Source: Aliikangiella coralliicola
GTDB taxonomy: Bacteria; Pseudomonadota; Gammaproteobacteria; Enterobacterales; Kangiellaceae
Direction: 5' to 3'
Length of the DNA stretch: 64,000 bases
NCBI RefSeq assembly: GCF_007004725.1
Contig: NZ_ML660168.1
Location: 310,001-374,000 of the forward strand
In this document: positions 17,255 through 28,800 of the stretch, in pieces
Layout: every line of letters starts with the position of its first letter
Numbering within the stretch: position 1 is the first letter of the stretch
Program-made: the position numbers and the translations under genes
Notes under the pieces: model-generated
Seen by the model: the letters and a program-made list of their open reading frames with translations, nothing else
Databases searched by the model: none
What the model was told of the DNA's origin: nothing

Positions 17255-20200
17255 ATGTTATGGAAGTACCCAAACAATTTACCTGCAAACTTCGTTCGTC
17301 CCTTTAAATTACAAAAACCTCTTTTCCAATATTATTCACTGATACATTTATCTTTAGAAAAAAATAACGTTGCTTCCCAATTAAAAACCAAAATTATAAA
17401 GTATTCATTGGCTTTTACTCTCTGTTTTTATATTGCGACTTGCATCGCAGAGCCAACGGTTAAATTTAGTAGAATTGGTGAGGATGCCGGACTTCCCCAT
17501 CAAACAGTCATTCAGATAGCTCAGGATGAAAATGGGTTAATTTGGATGGCGACATTTGATGGTCTTGTAAATTTTGATGGCTATGAGACGACAGTTTTCA
17601 GAAATAAAGAACATTCGCATAACTCAATCGCGGCTAATACGGTTTTCTCTATAGAACTTCAAGACAATGGTATTGTCTGGACAGGGACAAATAATGGATT
17701 AAGTAGATTCGATACAAAAACGAAAAATTTCACTAACTTTAAACACGACCCAAGCAATCCTCTAACAATTAATTCTAATTTAGTTTATACCATTTCAGAT
17801 GTCGATGAAAACACCTTATGGATAGGCACCAACATTGGTATAGATAGAATCAACAAAAAAACAGGAGAAGTAGAGCACCTTCTTTCATTTTCTGGAAAAA
17901 CAAAAGAGTTCACAATTTCGCAAGTTAACAAGATTCTAACAACCAAAAAAAATAAAAATGTTTGGATTGCATACTATGGAGGGTTGTTAAAGTACGATAA
18001 AAAGAACAATATATTTATAGATATACCTTTTCCCGGTCAGGGAAAAGTCATCGTATATTCTTTATACGAGTCAATTTCTGGAAGGTTATTCGCAGGAACA
18101 AACAAAGGTCTGTTTGTTTACAATGAAACAACTAAAAAAGTCGAAAGTTTTCACGATACTCTTCATTCAATTGAAGTAAAATCAATTACCGAAGATTATA
18201 AAAATAACTTATGGATAGGTACAGCTGACGACGGAGTTTATGTATTGAACAATAGCAAAACTCTGTCGCATCATAAAAACGAAAGAAGTAATACTAGTTC
18301 GATTTCTGACAATACTATTACTTCGCTAATGACTGATTTCAATGGGTCGATTTGGTTGGGAACTCGAAATAATGGATTGAACTGGGTAGACCCTAAGACA
18401 ACTGAATTTAAACTATACGACAACAGAGAGTCCAGTTTTAGCTGTTTGCGCTCTATAAAAATCCAATCTGTCTTAAAAAGAAAGAACAATATAACTTGGT
18501 TAGGAACAGAAAAAGGTCTAGCCAAAGTAAATCTCGATGACAATAAGTGCGAACTTTACACAACTAACTCAATACGAGGAAAAAAGCTAGTTAGTGATAA
18601 TATATTCAAGCTCTTTGAAGATAGTTCAGGAAATATCTATATAGGTACTAATCAAGGCCCTAATTACATAGCAAAGAATCAGACAAATATCGACAACATT
18701 TTTGGCAATACGATAGATACCTTAGTATTTGATTTTTTTGAAGACGAATCTGGAAATTTGTACATCGGAACAGTAAATGGTGTTTACTATAAAAAAAAGG
18801 AGTTGACAATTCCTACAAAGATAAACGTTGAGAATAATGATGTTATTTACGCGTATAATATTTTGCAACAAAAGAATAAAAGAGTATTAGTCGCGACTTG
18901 GCAAGGTCTTTTCGAACTAACACCTTCTCTTACTTTAAAAAAATCTAATTTGCTACCGCCAAAATGGCAGGATAAGCCGATTAGGAAAATTTTCCAAGAC
19001 AGTCAAGAAAGACTCTGGATTGGTATCGAAAATATAGGTCTATTCGGTTTTGACATACACGACAAACTAATTTTAGCTTATACCGATAGCGAAAAATTAC
19101 ATGCAATAAAGAAACTTTATTCAATAGTGGAGTCAGCTTCTGGAGACCTTTGGGTTGGAAGTGATAACGGTATATCTCGCATAACACCTTCCACAAATAC
19201 CATTTACAACTATCACAAAAGTGATGGCTTGCAAAGTAACTATTTCGAACCTAACTCAGCAATCATAGACTCAGACGAAAATATGTATTTTGGCGGAAAA
19301 AAAGGACTAAATATTTTCAACCCATCCGATATCGAACACAGCAAACACCCGCCAAAAGTAAACATCAGAAAATTATTCTACTTCAACAAAGAAGTACAAC
19401 CAGGCAAAGATTACAACGGTTTCAAACTAGACAAAGATATTTCCTACACAACGGACCTAACCTTGACGCACAAAGACTATATCATAGGCTTTGAATTCGC
19501 CGGCATCCACTTCGGCGATCCGAAAAGAAACCAATATGCTTACCAACTTTCAGGCTATGACAAAGACTGGATTTACACTGATGCAAGTTATCGCCGCGCT
19601 AACTACAACAACCTGTCAGCAGGAGACTACGTTTTTAAGGTTAAAGCAGCCAACAAACATGGGCTGTGGTCGCAACCAAAAGAAATTAATATCAAAGTCC
19701 TCCCACCCTTCTGGATGACCAAAACCGCATACCTGATTTACTTCTTAACAATAGTTTTAGCAATTTATTCCTTTGTTACTTATCGAACCAAAGCCCTGAC
19801 CAAGCGGTCTCAAGAACTTGAAAAGTCAGTTAACAGACGAACAGAAGAGCTCGCAAAAGAAAAAAACAAAGTCGAACAGCTCCTGTCACGCAAAAATGAA
19901 GAATTTGCCAATGTTTCTCATGAGTTCAGAACACCGTTAACGCTAATCTTAGGACCGATTTCTCAAATACTAAAAAAAAATAGAAATGACGAAGATACAC
20001 ATCGATTAAACGTTGTTCAAAGGAATGGATACAGGCTTCTACGCATGGTCGATCAGTTACTTAACATGGAAACATTTAGAGTAAAATCAATTACTCAAAA
20101 ATCCCCTCAGGCATTCGCGGCAACAATAAAACTAATCGCAGAAGCTTTCGCCGATGTCGCTAAGGAAAAAGGCATTCATTTTTCAATTAAGCAACTTGAT

Positions 20201-21523
20201 GAAGTTTATTTCGAGTTTACTCCTGACGCGCTTGAGAAAATAGTACTCAACATGTTATCCAACGCCATCAAATATACCAAGCCTGGCGGAAACATCTCTA
20301 TCGAGTCAGTTATCCTCAACAAACAATTAAGAATTACAGTCACTGACTCTGGAATCGGAATTCCACAAGATAAACAAAAACAGGTATTCGAGCGTTTCAA
20401 CCGGGTTCTAGATGAGCAAAGCGAACAAATAACCGGCGCGGGAATTGGCCTTGCTCTAACTAAAGAATTAGTTGAAGCCCATCAAGGAAAAATCAATCTA
20501 ACAAGTGCCCTTGGGGAGGGCACAACCATTACAGTAACTCTGCCAATAATTAACCCAGTTGGCCCACTCGAAGTCAGCGAACATTCCAATGAAGAAATTA
20601 TTGCAATGGAGTTAATGAGCGTTACTGATCAAATTAATTCCTCGGAAAGCGAAATATTAGTAGAGAGTGATCAAGTCAAACAAAACTCAATTCTCATAAT
20701 TGAAGATAATAATGATATGCGCAACTATATCGTTGAGAGCGTGCAAACTAACTATCAGGTTTTAACCGCTAAAGATGGAAAAGAAGGTGTCGAGGTCGCC
20801 ACCAGAGAAATACCCGACATTATTATCAGTGATATCATGATGCCGAAATTAGACGGCTACCAAGTAACCAGCACTCTAAGAGCACAAGATGCAACCAACC
20901 ATATTCCAATAATATTACTCACGGCTAAGGGAGACCGAGAAAGCCGCTTGAAAGGCTGGCACGAAAAAGCAGATGAATATCTGACAAAACCTTTCGATGT
21001 CGAAGAACTCCTAATTCGTATACAAAACTTACTTGAAATAAGAGACATACTTCGACAACGGTTCAGCCAGACGGTTTTTGATGCATCTAAAAAACTCCAT
21101 TTAAACGAAGAAAAAAACACTACAATCAACCAGCCAGATATAAGGGATAGTCAATTTATTGAAAAGCTCAACCGAATATTAAACACCAACTATCAATCAT
21201 CAGATTTACGAATTAACTATGTCGCGAAAGAAATCGCTATGAGCGAGCGCCAGCTATTGCGGAAACTAAAATCAATTCTGAATATGAGTTGCTCGGAATA
21301 TATCAAGCGATATCGATTGGAAAAGGCCTGCGAATTACTCAAGCAGGGACACGCACCAAGCAGCACAGGCTTTGACGTTGGCTTCTCCTCTCACAGTCAT
21401 TTTGCGAAGTGCTTTAAAGCACAGTATGGTTGTTCGCCAAGCCACTATGCTAAATTATTAAACACAGATGACTCTTCAACATCAACCTCTTCAACATCAA
21501 CAAATCCGAGTGACGTCCCATGA
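17255..21523 (+). CDS. Hybrid two-component system protein: propeller sensor, kinase, receiver and AraC domain in one chain
   Basis: A 1,422-residue membrane sensor that carries its own transcription factor. An N-terminal signal or anchor lies at about 41-65. Residues about 70-735 hold many propeller strands of the LWIGTNxGL type (two-component-regulator propellers), followed by a Y_Y_Y-like domain at about 736-818 and a membrane helix at about 818-843. The HisKA motif NVSHEFRTPL has the phosphorylated His near 888. ATPase boxes are NMLSNAIKYT, DSGIGIP and GAGIGLAL. The receiver (about 1145-1265) has ISDIMMPKLDGY with Asp near 1193, and a C-terminal AraC helix-turn-helix (about 1320-1410) ends the protein. 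This design is best known from polysaccharide use in Bacteroidetes. The ATG at 17255 has AGGA nine bases upstream. The stop overlaps the next start (ATGA). The propeller part is visibly more AT-rich than the kinase part. Confidence 0.92.
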   Translation: MLWKYPNNLPANFVRPFKLQKPLFQYYSLIHLSLEKNNVASQLKTKIIKYSLAFTLCFYIATCIAEPTVKFSRIGEDAGLPHQTVIQIAQDENGLIWMATFDGLVNFDGYETTVFRNKEHSHNSIAANTVFSIELQDNGIVWTGTNNGLSRFDTKTKNFTNFKHDPSNPLTINSNLVYTISDVDENTLWIGTNIGIDRINKKTGEVEHLLSFSGKTKEFTISQVNKILTTKKNKNVWIAYYGGLLKYDKKNNIFIDIPFPGQGKVIVYSLYESISGRLFAGTNKGLFVYNETTKKVESFHDTLHSIEVKSITEDYKNNLWIGTADDGVYVLNNSKTLSHHKNERSNTSSISDNTITSLMTDFNGSIWLGTRNNGLNWVDPKTTEFKLYDNRESSFSCLRSIKIQSVLKRKNNITWLGTEKGLAKVNLDDNKCELYTTNSIRGKKLVSDNIFKLFEDSSGNIYIGTNQGPNYIAKNQTNIDNIFGNTIDTLVFDFFEDESGNLYIGTVNGVYYKKKELTIPTKINVENNDVIYAYNILQQKNKRVLVATWQGLFELTPSLTLKKSNLLPPKWQDKPIRKIFQDSQERLWIGIENIGLFGFDIHDKLILAYTDSEKLHAIKKLYSIVESASGDLWVGSDNGISRITPSTNTIYNYHKSDGLQSNYFEPNSAIIDSDENMYFGGKKGLNIFNPSDIEHSKHPPKVNIRKLFYFNKEVQPGKDYNGFKLDKDISYTTDLTLTHKDYIIGFEFAGIHFGDPKRNQYAYQLSGYDKDWIYTDASYRRANYNNLSAGDYVFKVKAANKHGLWSQPKEINIKVLPPFWMTKTAYLIYFLTIVLAIYSFVTYRTKALTKRSQELEKSVNRRTEELAKEKNKVEQLLSRKNEEFANVSHEFRTPLTLILGPISQILKKNRNDEDTHRLNVVQRNGYRLLRMVDQLLNMETFRVKSITQKSPQAFAATIKLIAEAFADVAKEKGIHFSIKQLDEVYFEFTPDALEKIVLNMLSNAIKYTKPGGNISIESVILNKQLRITVTDSGIGIPQDKQKQVFERFNRVLDEQSEQITGAGIGLALTKELVEAHQGKINLTSALGEGTTITVTLPIINPVGPLEVSEHSNEEIIAMELMSVTDQINSSESEILVESDQVKQNSILIIEDNNDMRNYIVESVQTNYQVLTAKDGKEGVEVATREIPDIIISDIMMPKLDGYQVTSTLRAQDATNHIPIILLTAKGDRESRLKGWHEKADEYLTKPFDVEELLIRIQNLLEIRDILRQRFSQTVFDASKKLHLNEEKNTTINQPDIRDSQFIEKLNRILNTNYQSSDLRINYVAKEIAMSERQLLRKLKSILNMSCSEYIKRYRLEKACELLKQGHAPSSTGFDVGFSSHSHFAKCFKAQYGCSPSHYAKLLNTDDSSTSTSSTSTNPSDVP

Positions 21524-22776
21524 GCTACGTATCAAAACTTTGTTGTACTTACTGTGCAACAACGTATCCCAAAACAGACTTGATGAACCTTTGCCCCAAA
21601 GATGGGAGGCCTCTCGAAATAATCATTGATGTAGCAAAAGTCAAAGAAGAATTACCTGAATTTAGCTGGTATCGTCCACAGCTCAAATCGATGTGGCGAT
21701 TTGGCTCCCTGTTAGCGCTCGACATCAACAATGAACAAGATAGAAGAAACATCGTTTCATTGGGCGAAGGGTACACGCCTGAAATACCGCTACATCAACA
21801 TCCGCTAGCAAAGAAACATCACTTTAATTTATTTCTTAAGGATGAAGGTCAACCTCACAAAAATTTCGGCTCGAACCCAACAGGTAGCTTTAAAGATCGC
21901 GGTATGAGTATGGCGATTTCAATGGCGAAACAGTTTGGCGTTAAAAAAGTTGTCGTGCCGACTCAAGGTAACGCTGGAGACTCTCTGGCAGAGTATGCCA
22001 TGAAAGCCAATATGGAATCGGTCGTCATAATGCCTGATGATACGCCAATGCCAATTCTTGGTCGTGTTTCAGCGCTAGCTAAAATGCACGACAATGTCAC
22101 TATAGAATTGGTGAAAGGAACCATCAAGGAAGCCGGTCAGTTAATGAAAGAAAAATATGTGCCGCAAGGCTATTTTAATATGGCTACTTTTCAGGAACCC
22201 GGCTGGCGCATAGACGGAAAGAAAACGCTTGGACTAGAACTTGCGGAGCCAAATGATGGACTTAATCAGGCTTGGTCTCTGCCAGATGTTGTTCTTTATC
22301 CAACCGGGGGCGGGACAGGTATTTTAGGTATGTGGAAAGCATTTGACGAATTACAAGCCTTGGGATTGATTGGCGATAAACGCCCAAGAGTTATCTCCGT
22401 TCAATCAGAAAAAACAGCGCCGGTTGTTAATGCATTTGATAGCAACCAAGATGATTCTACAATTGTTGAAGCTGGTGAAACGATTGCAACAGGCCTTAAT
22501 GTGCCCGGTGGCGTAGGCCACTTTAAGGTACTCGATATCATCCGAAAAAGTCGCGGCGCCGCGTTAGCTGTTGATGAAAATTCTATTAAGGAAAATCTAA
22601 AATCGATCTATCACAATTATGGCATTTGGATTTGCCCAGAAGGCGCGGCCACACTCGCAGCCATTGAACCAGCAATTGAGCGAGGTCTCATTCAATCTGG
22701 AGACAAGGTAGTTGCGTTCAATACAGGGTCGTTTGAAAAATATTTGCCGAATGTTAGAAAACTGCTGTTTGTATGA
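21520..22776 (+). CDS. thrC: Threonine synthase-like PLP enzyme
   Basis: Fold-type II PLP enzyme most like threonine synthase, which turns O-phosphohomoserine into threonine. The 418-residue protein starts with a small zinc-ribbon-like segment: cysteines in LCCTYC and NLCPKDG, the fourth expected Cys apparently being Asp. The PLP lysine is in NPTGSFKDRG, the phosphate-binding loop is PTGGGTGILG, and QGNAGDSLAEYA lies between them. The start codon lies within the stop of the hybrid regulator (ATGA), so the two are translationally coupled, an odd pairing. Another reaction of the same fold is possible, and a standard thrABC may exist elsewhere. A terminator follows. Confidence 0.8.
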   Translation: MSYVSKLCCTYCATTYPKTDLMNLCPKDGRPLEIIIDVAKVKEELPEFSWYRPQLKSMWRFGSLLALDINNEQDRRNIVSLGEGYTPEIPLHQHPLAKKHHFNLFLKDEGQPHKNFGSNPTGSFKDRGMSMAISMAKQFGVKKVVVPTQGNAGDSLAEYAMKANMESVVIMPDDTPMPILGRVSALAKMHDNVTIELVKGTIKEAGQLMKEKYVPQGYFNMATFQEPGWRIDGKKTLGLELAEPNDGLNQAWSLPDVVLYPTGGGTGILGMWKAFDELQALGLIGDKRPRVISVQSEKTAPVVNAFDSNQDDSTIVEAGETIATGLNVPGGVGHFKVLDIIRKSRGAALAVDENSIKENLKSIYHNYGIWICPEGAATLAAIEPAIERGLIQSGDKVVAFNTGSFEKYLPNVRKLLFV

Positions 22777-22836
22777 GCATTTCATCAATTTTGGATTTTC
22801 TTCACTTTAGTGATAGTCGGCCGTCATAAAAATAAC

Positions 22837-22891
22837 TAAGCCGAGTTTTAAGCCTAATTTAATCAGTAACTCAAAACTCAGCTTATTTTTT
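22837..22891. terminator. Bidirectional terminator between convergent genes
   Basis: TAAGCcGAGTTTT and AAAACTCaGCTTA pair over thirteen positions with one mismatch around a 23-base loop. On the plus strand the stem is followed by TTTTT, on the minus strand by TTATTTTT. It serves the threonine synthase-like gene and the giant RHS gene. Confidence 0.75.
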
Positions 22892-22893
22892 AT

Positions 22894-25800
22894 TCAGGGC
22901 CAACGACGTACAACACGCGAACGGGTTACTGCTACTGGACGAACACGCCCAATAAAAAGAAACGGTCGTCGATGTACAATAACTCTTCCAAGTGAGTACA
23001 GAGTACTATTTTCGGCAGTATAAACATAAGGGCTTACTCCCTGATCCATAAGCCCCTGGAAGTTCGCGACATCAGCCGGAGAAAATCCGGTGTTCATTTC
23101 TAATCCATGGCTGTGAACTGCAACATCTACATTAGCAACTAGCTTCAGAGTACCACCATAAACGCCAGGAGCCTGCTCCCCAACCAAAACCTGGTCAGGA
23201 TTAGTGATACCGGTGCTATCTGTCCCGCTATTACCGAACTCTGTACCTTTCACGTGAAGTCCGTTACGGCCGGAGGGTCTACCATTGGTCACCCAGTTCT
23301 CCACCATCTGATCTCTTTGTGGAGTCGTCTGAAAAGCCTTAGCTAATTCTCTAGCGTCTCTTTTCGCGCGTCGGATTGCTCTCCTCTTTTTTCTATCAGG
23401 ATTTTTTCCTCGGGAATGAAGCTCATCGTTAAACGCTCTGCTAAAAGCCGCAGTAGTTGCTCCATTAGAAAACTTTCCACCAGTAAGTTGAGAAGCGGTA
23501 CCACCTACAGCTGCCGCCGCTGACACACGAGCAGTTCGAGCTGCTATACCAATACCTTTGATACTATCTATTGCACCGCTGGCAAATTGGGTTAGCCCAG
23601 CACTAATGAAGCCATGACCAAATTTTCCACCTTGTAAATAACTCATCGCCCCGCCCGCAACTCCATGGGCAGCAGTTTTTCCGACATATGCCGCGAACCC
23701 GCTCATTTCCTGAAATGCCACTCCAACTCCCATAAACACCGCCGAACTAAATGCACCAATTACCGCCCCTTGCATTGTCCCCGTTGCAATATAACCAGAT
23801 AGCATCCCTGCTAGAATAACCGATGCCCCACCCGTGTACGGGCTCAATATAACCCCTACAATGGTAACAGCAGTCGATAAAATTGTTCGCCAGCTTCGCT
23901 TAAAAAACTGCCCTATAGCTTTAAAGAAATAGCCGCTAGGATCGGTAAAGCTTAGTGGGTTATTTAGGACATAACTGTAACGATTTAAGTTCTGCATATT
24001 ATCGGGAGATTGAACAAACGGATCGGCTTGAATAAAACGCCCCAGCTTGGCATCGTATATCCTCCCATTCATATGAACCAACCCAACTTCATCTAAATGT
24101 TCATGGGAAGTATAACCGCGAGATGTAACCAAACTATCAACAGTTAATGAGGCCAATTGTTGACTAGTTAGTTTTTTCCAATCCGAAACATTACGACGAG
24201 CACCAAAAGCATCGTAACTAAATTCATCGACGACACTTTTATATTGATCCGTAACTAGGCTTACTGATCCCAAATGATCCTTGAATAAATAATAAGTAAT
24301 ATCTTCGAGCAGTTTATTCTCGTTATCGTAAAGATATCGGCGGAACGTATTTGTACCAATATAGCGTTTGTACTCAACATTCCCATTATCATGATAAATA
24401 ACTTCAGTACTACCAACATAATGACGCTTAATAGTAGCTCCAGATTGAGTATCTCGCCTTTCAAACCGATTGCGCCGGGGACCATAACTAAACTCAGAGG
24501 AATGCTCTCCTTTGGTCACTTTAATTAGCTTATCGGAAACCCCATAAGTCAGTTGACGCCCATTACCGGAAACCATATTTCCGTTCGCATCATAAAGATA
24601 GTTTTTGGTTCCTCCGACGCCATTAGTCTGAGTCACTGCATGAACCCCTGCACCATTTTGGCCGTAAGTATAATTACCAACATCAGACTTATAAGTAAGA
24701 TTGCCTATCGAATCATAATTAAATGTCTGAACCACTCCTCCAGCAACAGAAGCTCGAGTAACTCTATTTAGTTCATCGTAGGTAAAAGATTCAGAAAGAC
24801 TTTTACTGCCGCCATGATCTTCACGCTTCAACAAGTTACCTAAACTGTCAAACTGAAAGCTCATATTCTGAATACCATCTTCCGATACGATATTTTTAGT
24901 TACCCCAGTTCTAAGATCATAACTACGGAATGAGGAAACACCATTACCACTTCGATGCTCTGTAATCTGACCACGCGCATTCATAGTGATAATCTTAAAG
25001 TACCTGACACCACTCAACTCTTCTCGTTGCTCGCTAAGGTAACCAAATTCGTTATAGATATTTCGATAAGCGACATTGTCACCAACGACATCAAAATATT
25101 GAAACTGGCGATTAAACTGATCGTAAGTAATTTTTTCCGCGTAATTTATCCCGCCAATGATATGGCTCTGTTGAAACAACCGCCCGAAGTCATCATAGGC
25201 GTATTGTTTTTCGTAATCAGAGGTGAGTGTTTTTTCAGACAACAATAGTCCGTGAGTTAGCCTGTCAAATGTCCAGGTAGACTCGGCACTGATCATGCCA
25301 TCACTATCGCGATCTATCCTTCGTATCAACCTAGCTTCACTATCGAAATAGTTTTCAATCTTCTGATTTTTTGCATCTTGCTGAACAACAATTTCCCCAG
25401 CCGCGTTATATTGATAACGCCATAACCCTTTGTCGCTATCCTGAGTTGATATTTTTCTTCCTAATCGATCATAGGCTACGCGCGTCAGATTATTTTTCGC
25501 ATCGCTTATCAAAATAGCGTTACCTAAAACATCATAGCTAAACTGCATCGAGTGATTGCGAGAGTCTGTTACTTCAGTTACTTCTCCCAACACATTAATG
25601 CGTTCTATTTTTTGTTGTGATAATTGGTTAGTCGAAGTAACAACCAAACCAGCATACTGTACGCTCGATGACGAATTATCGGGTAGTTTGGTGGAAATTA
25701 GTCGTCCGAGTATGTCGTAATTAAAATGCGTCCAATAAATAACATCCCCAGAATAATAAGGTTCACTTTTACGCTTGACTCTACCTAATAAATCATACTC

Positions 25801-28800
25801 CGTATCCACGAATACCTGACGCCCATCAAACCCCTCAATGGCACTCCTAACCTCTCTGCCAATAACATCGTAATAGGACCACTGTTCAGGTTTTCCTCCT
25901 CGCCGGATTTTCTCTCGATAAGAAGCATGAGAAGGACAAGCTACTTGAGAACACAACCGTGAAGTTGTATGACTGAACTCCCCCAGACTACTCCGTGTGA
26001 AATAGGGTTGTCCCATATTGTCATAGCTGAGTTCGCTGATTACGCTGCTAGAGTCTTCAACTTTAGTCGGCCCAAATTGACCTCTGGAATAAATCTTTGA
26101 TGTACGAGCATTATCCGAGTTGTATACTTCATCGACATGACGACCATCGCTATTATATTTTTCCACACCATATCGATTAACAAAAAGTGGATTGCCTATC
26201 TCTTGCTGAGTGTTAGTTCCACACCCAGTCACCTGCTGGCTACATTTTGTCGTTTTGATCCTGTTACCAAAATCATCATACTGATAAACAGTCCTAAGTA
26301 ATTCTCTAACATTACCATTCGGTTCAACAACTTCCTCTTTAAGCAAACCGGAATCAGCGTCATAACTATATGAAGACTCCAGAATCACATCGTTATGACC
26401 AGGTTTAGAATGGGTCACTCTCGAAAAACTCAAACGCCCGAGGTGCCACGACGACGTATCGTTTAAATAAGTATTTTGTACGTCCTTACGCGCAGCCAAC
26501 TGCCCATTTGCATCACGGGTTTCCACAGATAAAACGGTGTTGTTTCCAAGAGAGTCAAAATTATATTGAGTCGTGACCGATTTAATTTTCTCACCAGACA
26601 GGGCATAACTGATTTCTTCTGTTTTTAGCAAGCGTGGTCGCAAGATTTTTTGCGATGGTTGACTAAAGCCACCGTTATGACCAGCGAATCCCGTCCAGGT
26701 ATTTTTCGCAGAACTGAGTTTAACTGCGCCTGCTGGAATTTCAGGTTGACTACATGCGGTACTCGTTCCAACACAAGGCGGTTGAAATGTGCAGTCATAT
26801 CCACAATCCACCGGCGGTAGTAATAAACCTGAAGACGAGGTGTGGTTATAGCTATTTCCTAACCAGGTCACTTTCGTTTCTAGCGGACTTCCAATAAACG
26901 GAAAATCTTGTCGGTAGGTGGTTGATGTTAACACCTTGGTTTGTACATCTAACGAAGAAACTTGATGAAAACCTAGTAAACCTCTTCCGCCACCTTGAAG
27001 CTTCGCACCACGATAACGATAAGTAACATGACTTTTTGCATTGCGGTTAACCAAACCTGGCGTAGATTCATTGGCCCGTGGCGCGCTCGATCCAATCGCA
27101 GATACAACTTGAAGTGGCGCGACATATTCAACTATCGGCGAGCACCGCCACCAGCAAACCGCCCAACCATTGGTTTCTTTGGTATAGACATCTGGATCAG
27201 TGAGTGAAAGATAATTTATTTCGGTTTCTGCGCCCAATCCATTAGTGATCTTAGTAATTTTATCAGTCGCTCTGCTCGCATTTTTTGACAGTTTTACAAT
27301 GTGTTGATTGGCGCTTTTATCGATCAATAAATGATCGAGCATTCCATCACCATTGATATCGATAAACTGGTTAATGTCTTCGCTCAAATTACCAACGCTG
27401 GCATAGGTATTTGTCGCCGTCGAATTATATCCACCAGCATAACCCCAAAGTTTTACCATCCAGGTTGAACTACCGGGATAGGCGATATCAATAAATCCAT
27501 CACCGTTATAATCCATCAATCTCATGTGTTCTTCGTTGCTGATTGCACCGATAGTTTTCTGACTACCGATTCCTTTACCGGTAGAGAGTCGGTAATACCA
27601 GGTATTATTGTGCTTATAAATAACGTCTGATAAACCATCGGCATTTATATCCGCAACCTGAATGTTATCCAGCTCAATTTTGTCGCCACCGGAAATAGCA
27701 GAAAATTCTTTTAAGGTTGAATCTCCATTTGAAGTAAATAACGTCCAGGTAATGGTTGAGTAACTGGTGCTTCCTCCACCGTCACAAGGTTCAATATAAC
27801 GAGTTTCAGTTAAACTCGAGGGCGTCTCTTGATCAGCATTATTGCTACTCTGATTTCCATTCGGGCACCCACCACCGGTGTCCGACCAGTTTTTTGTCAC
27901 TTTGGCTAATACATCAATATATCCATCGCCATTAAAATCACCCGGTTGAGGCAGGAAAGTTCGCGAAATAGAAACGTTGTCAGCAGAGTGGCTTTTTAAG
28001 TTAAAACTCAGTGTTTTTTCACTGCCCAGTTTTTGCCCTTCACCAGTCACCCAACTACTCAAACGAAGCCTTGTCTGACCCGAATTAGGATAAAGCGCAT
28101 CGGTAAATCCATCGCCATTAAAGTCCATAAAGTATGCGTATTTCGCAGCGCGAATTTTACTGCTAGCGGTCGTGTAGTTAGTAGCAAAAAGAAGTTTTCT
28201 GTCACTGAGAGATTTTCGATTGGAAGTGCGCGCGTACCAATACTTTCTATCCATATACACAATATCAGCCAAGCCGTTGCCATCAATATCAGCAGCCCTT
28301 GCCGTCGCATTGGAAACAGCAACTGCTTCATTAAACTGTTCCAGATTCATACCGCTCGAACTCACCCAGAATTTATCTGTCGCCGGTTGCGTCAATCGTT
28401 TTCCATCGGAAAATAAAATATGTAAATCAGACGATCTTGTACCGTCCTGTGTGAAGTAAATAAGATCCTGCAAACCATTTCCATCAACATCAGTTGGAAT
28501 AGCATGAAGATAATCAGGCACAGAAGAGATCTGCCTTGCATTTAAACCAGACAACGCCGATTGCCACGAAAAAGTGGTCGGTTGAAAGCAACTGCTTTTC
28601 GAATTATCACTACACTCCTGAACCGATGTCAGAATGCTGCGACGCGAACTTGCAGTGATTGAGTAATTGAGAAAGTAAGATCGATAAGCGCGGTTTTTAT
28701 CATAACTATCGATACGAATTAGTCGGCGAGTCGATTGAGTTTTTGCTCCAGCAAAATAAGTCGTCGGTTTATCTGAACGACTATTATCATAAACAAACTC

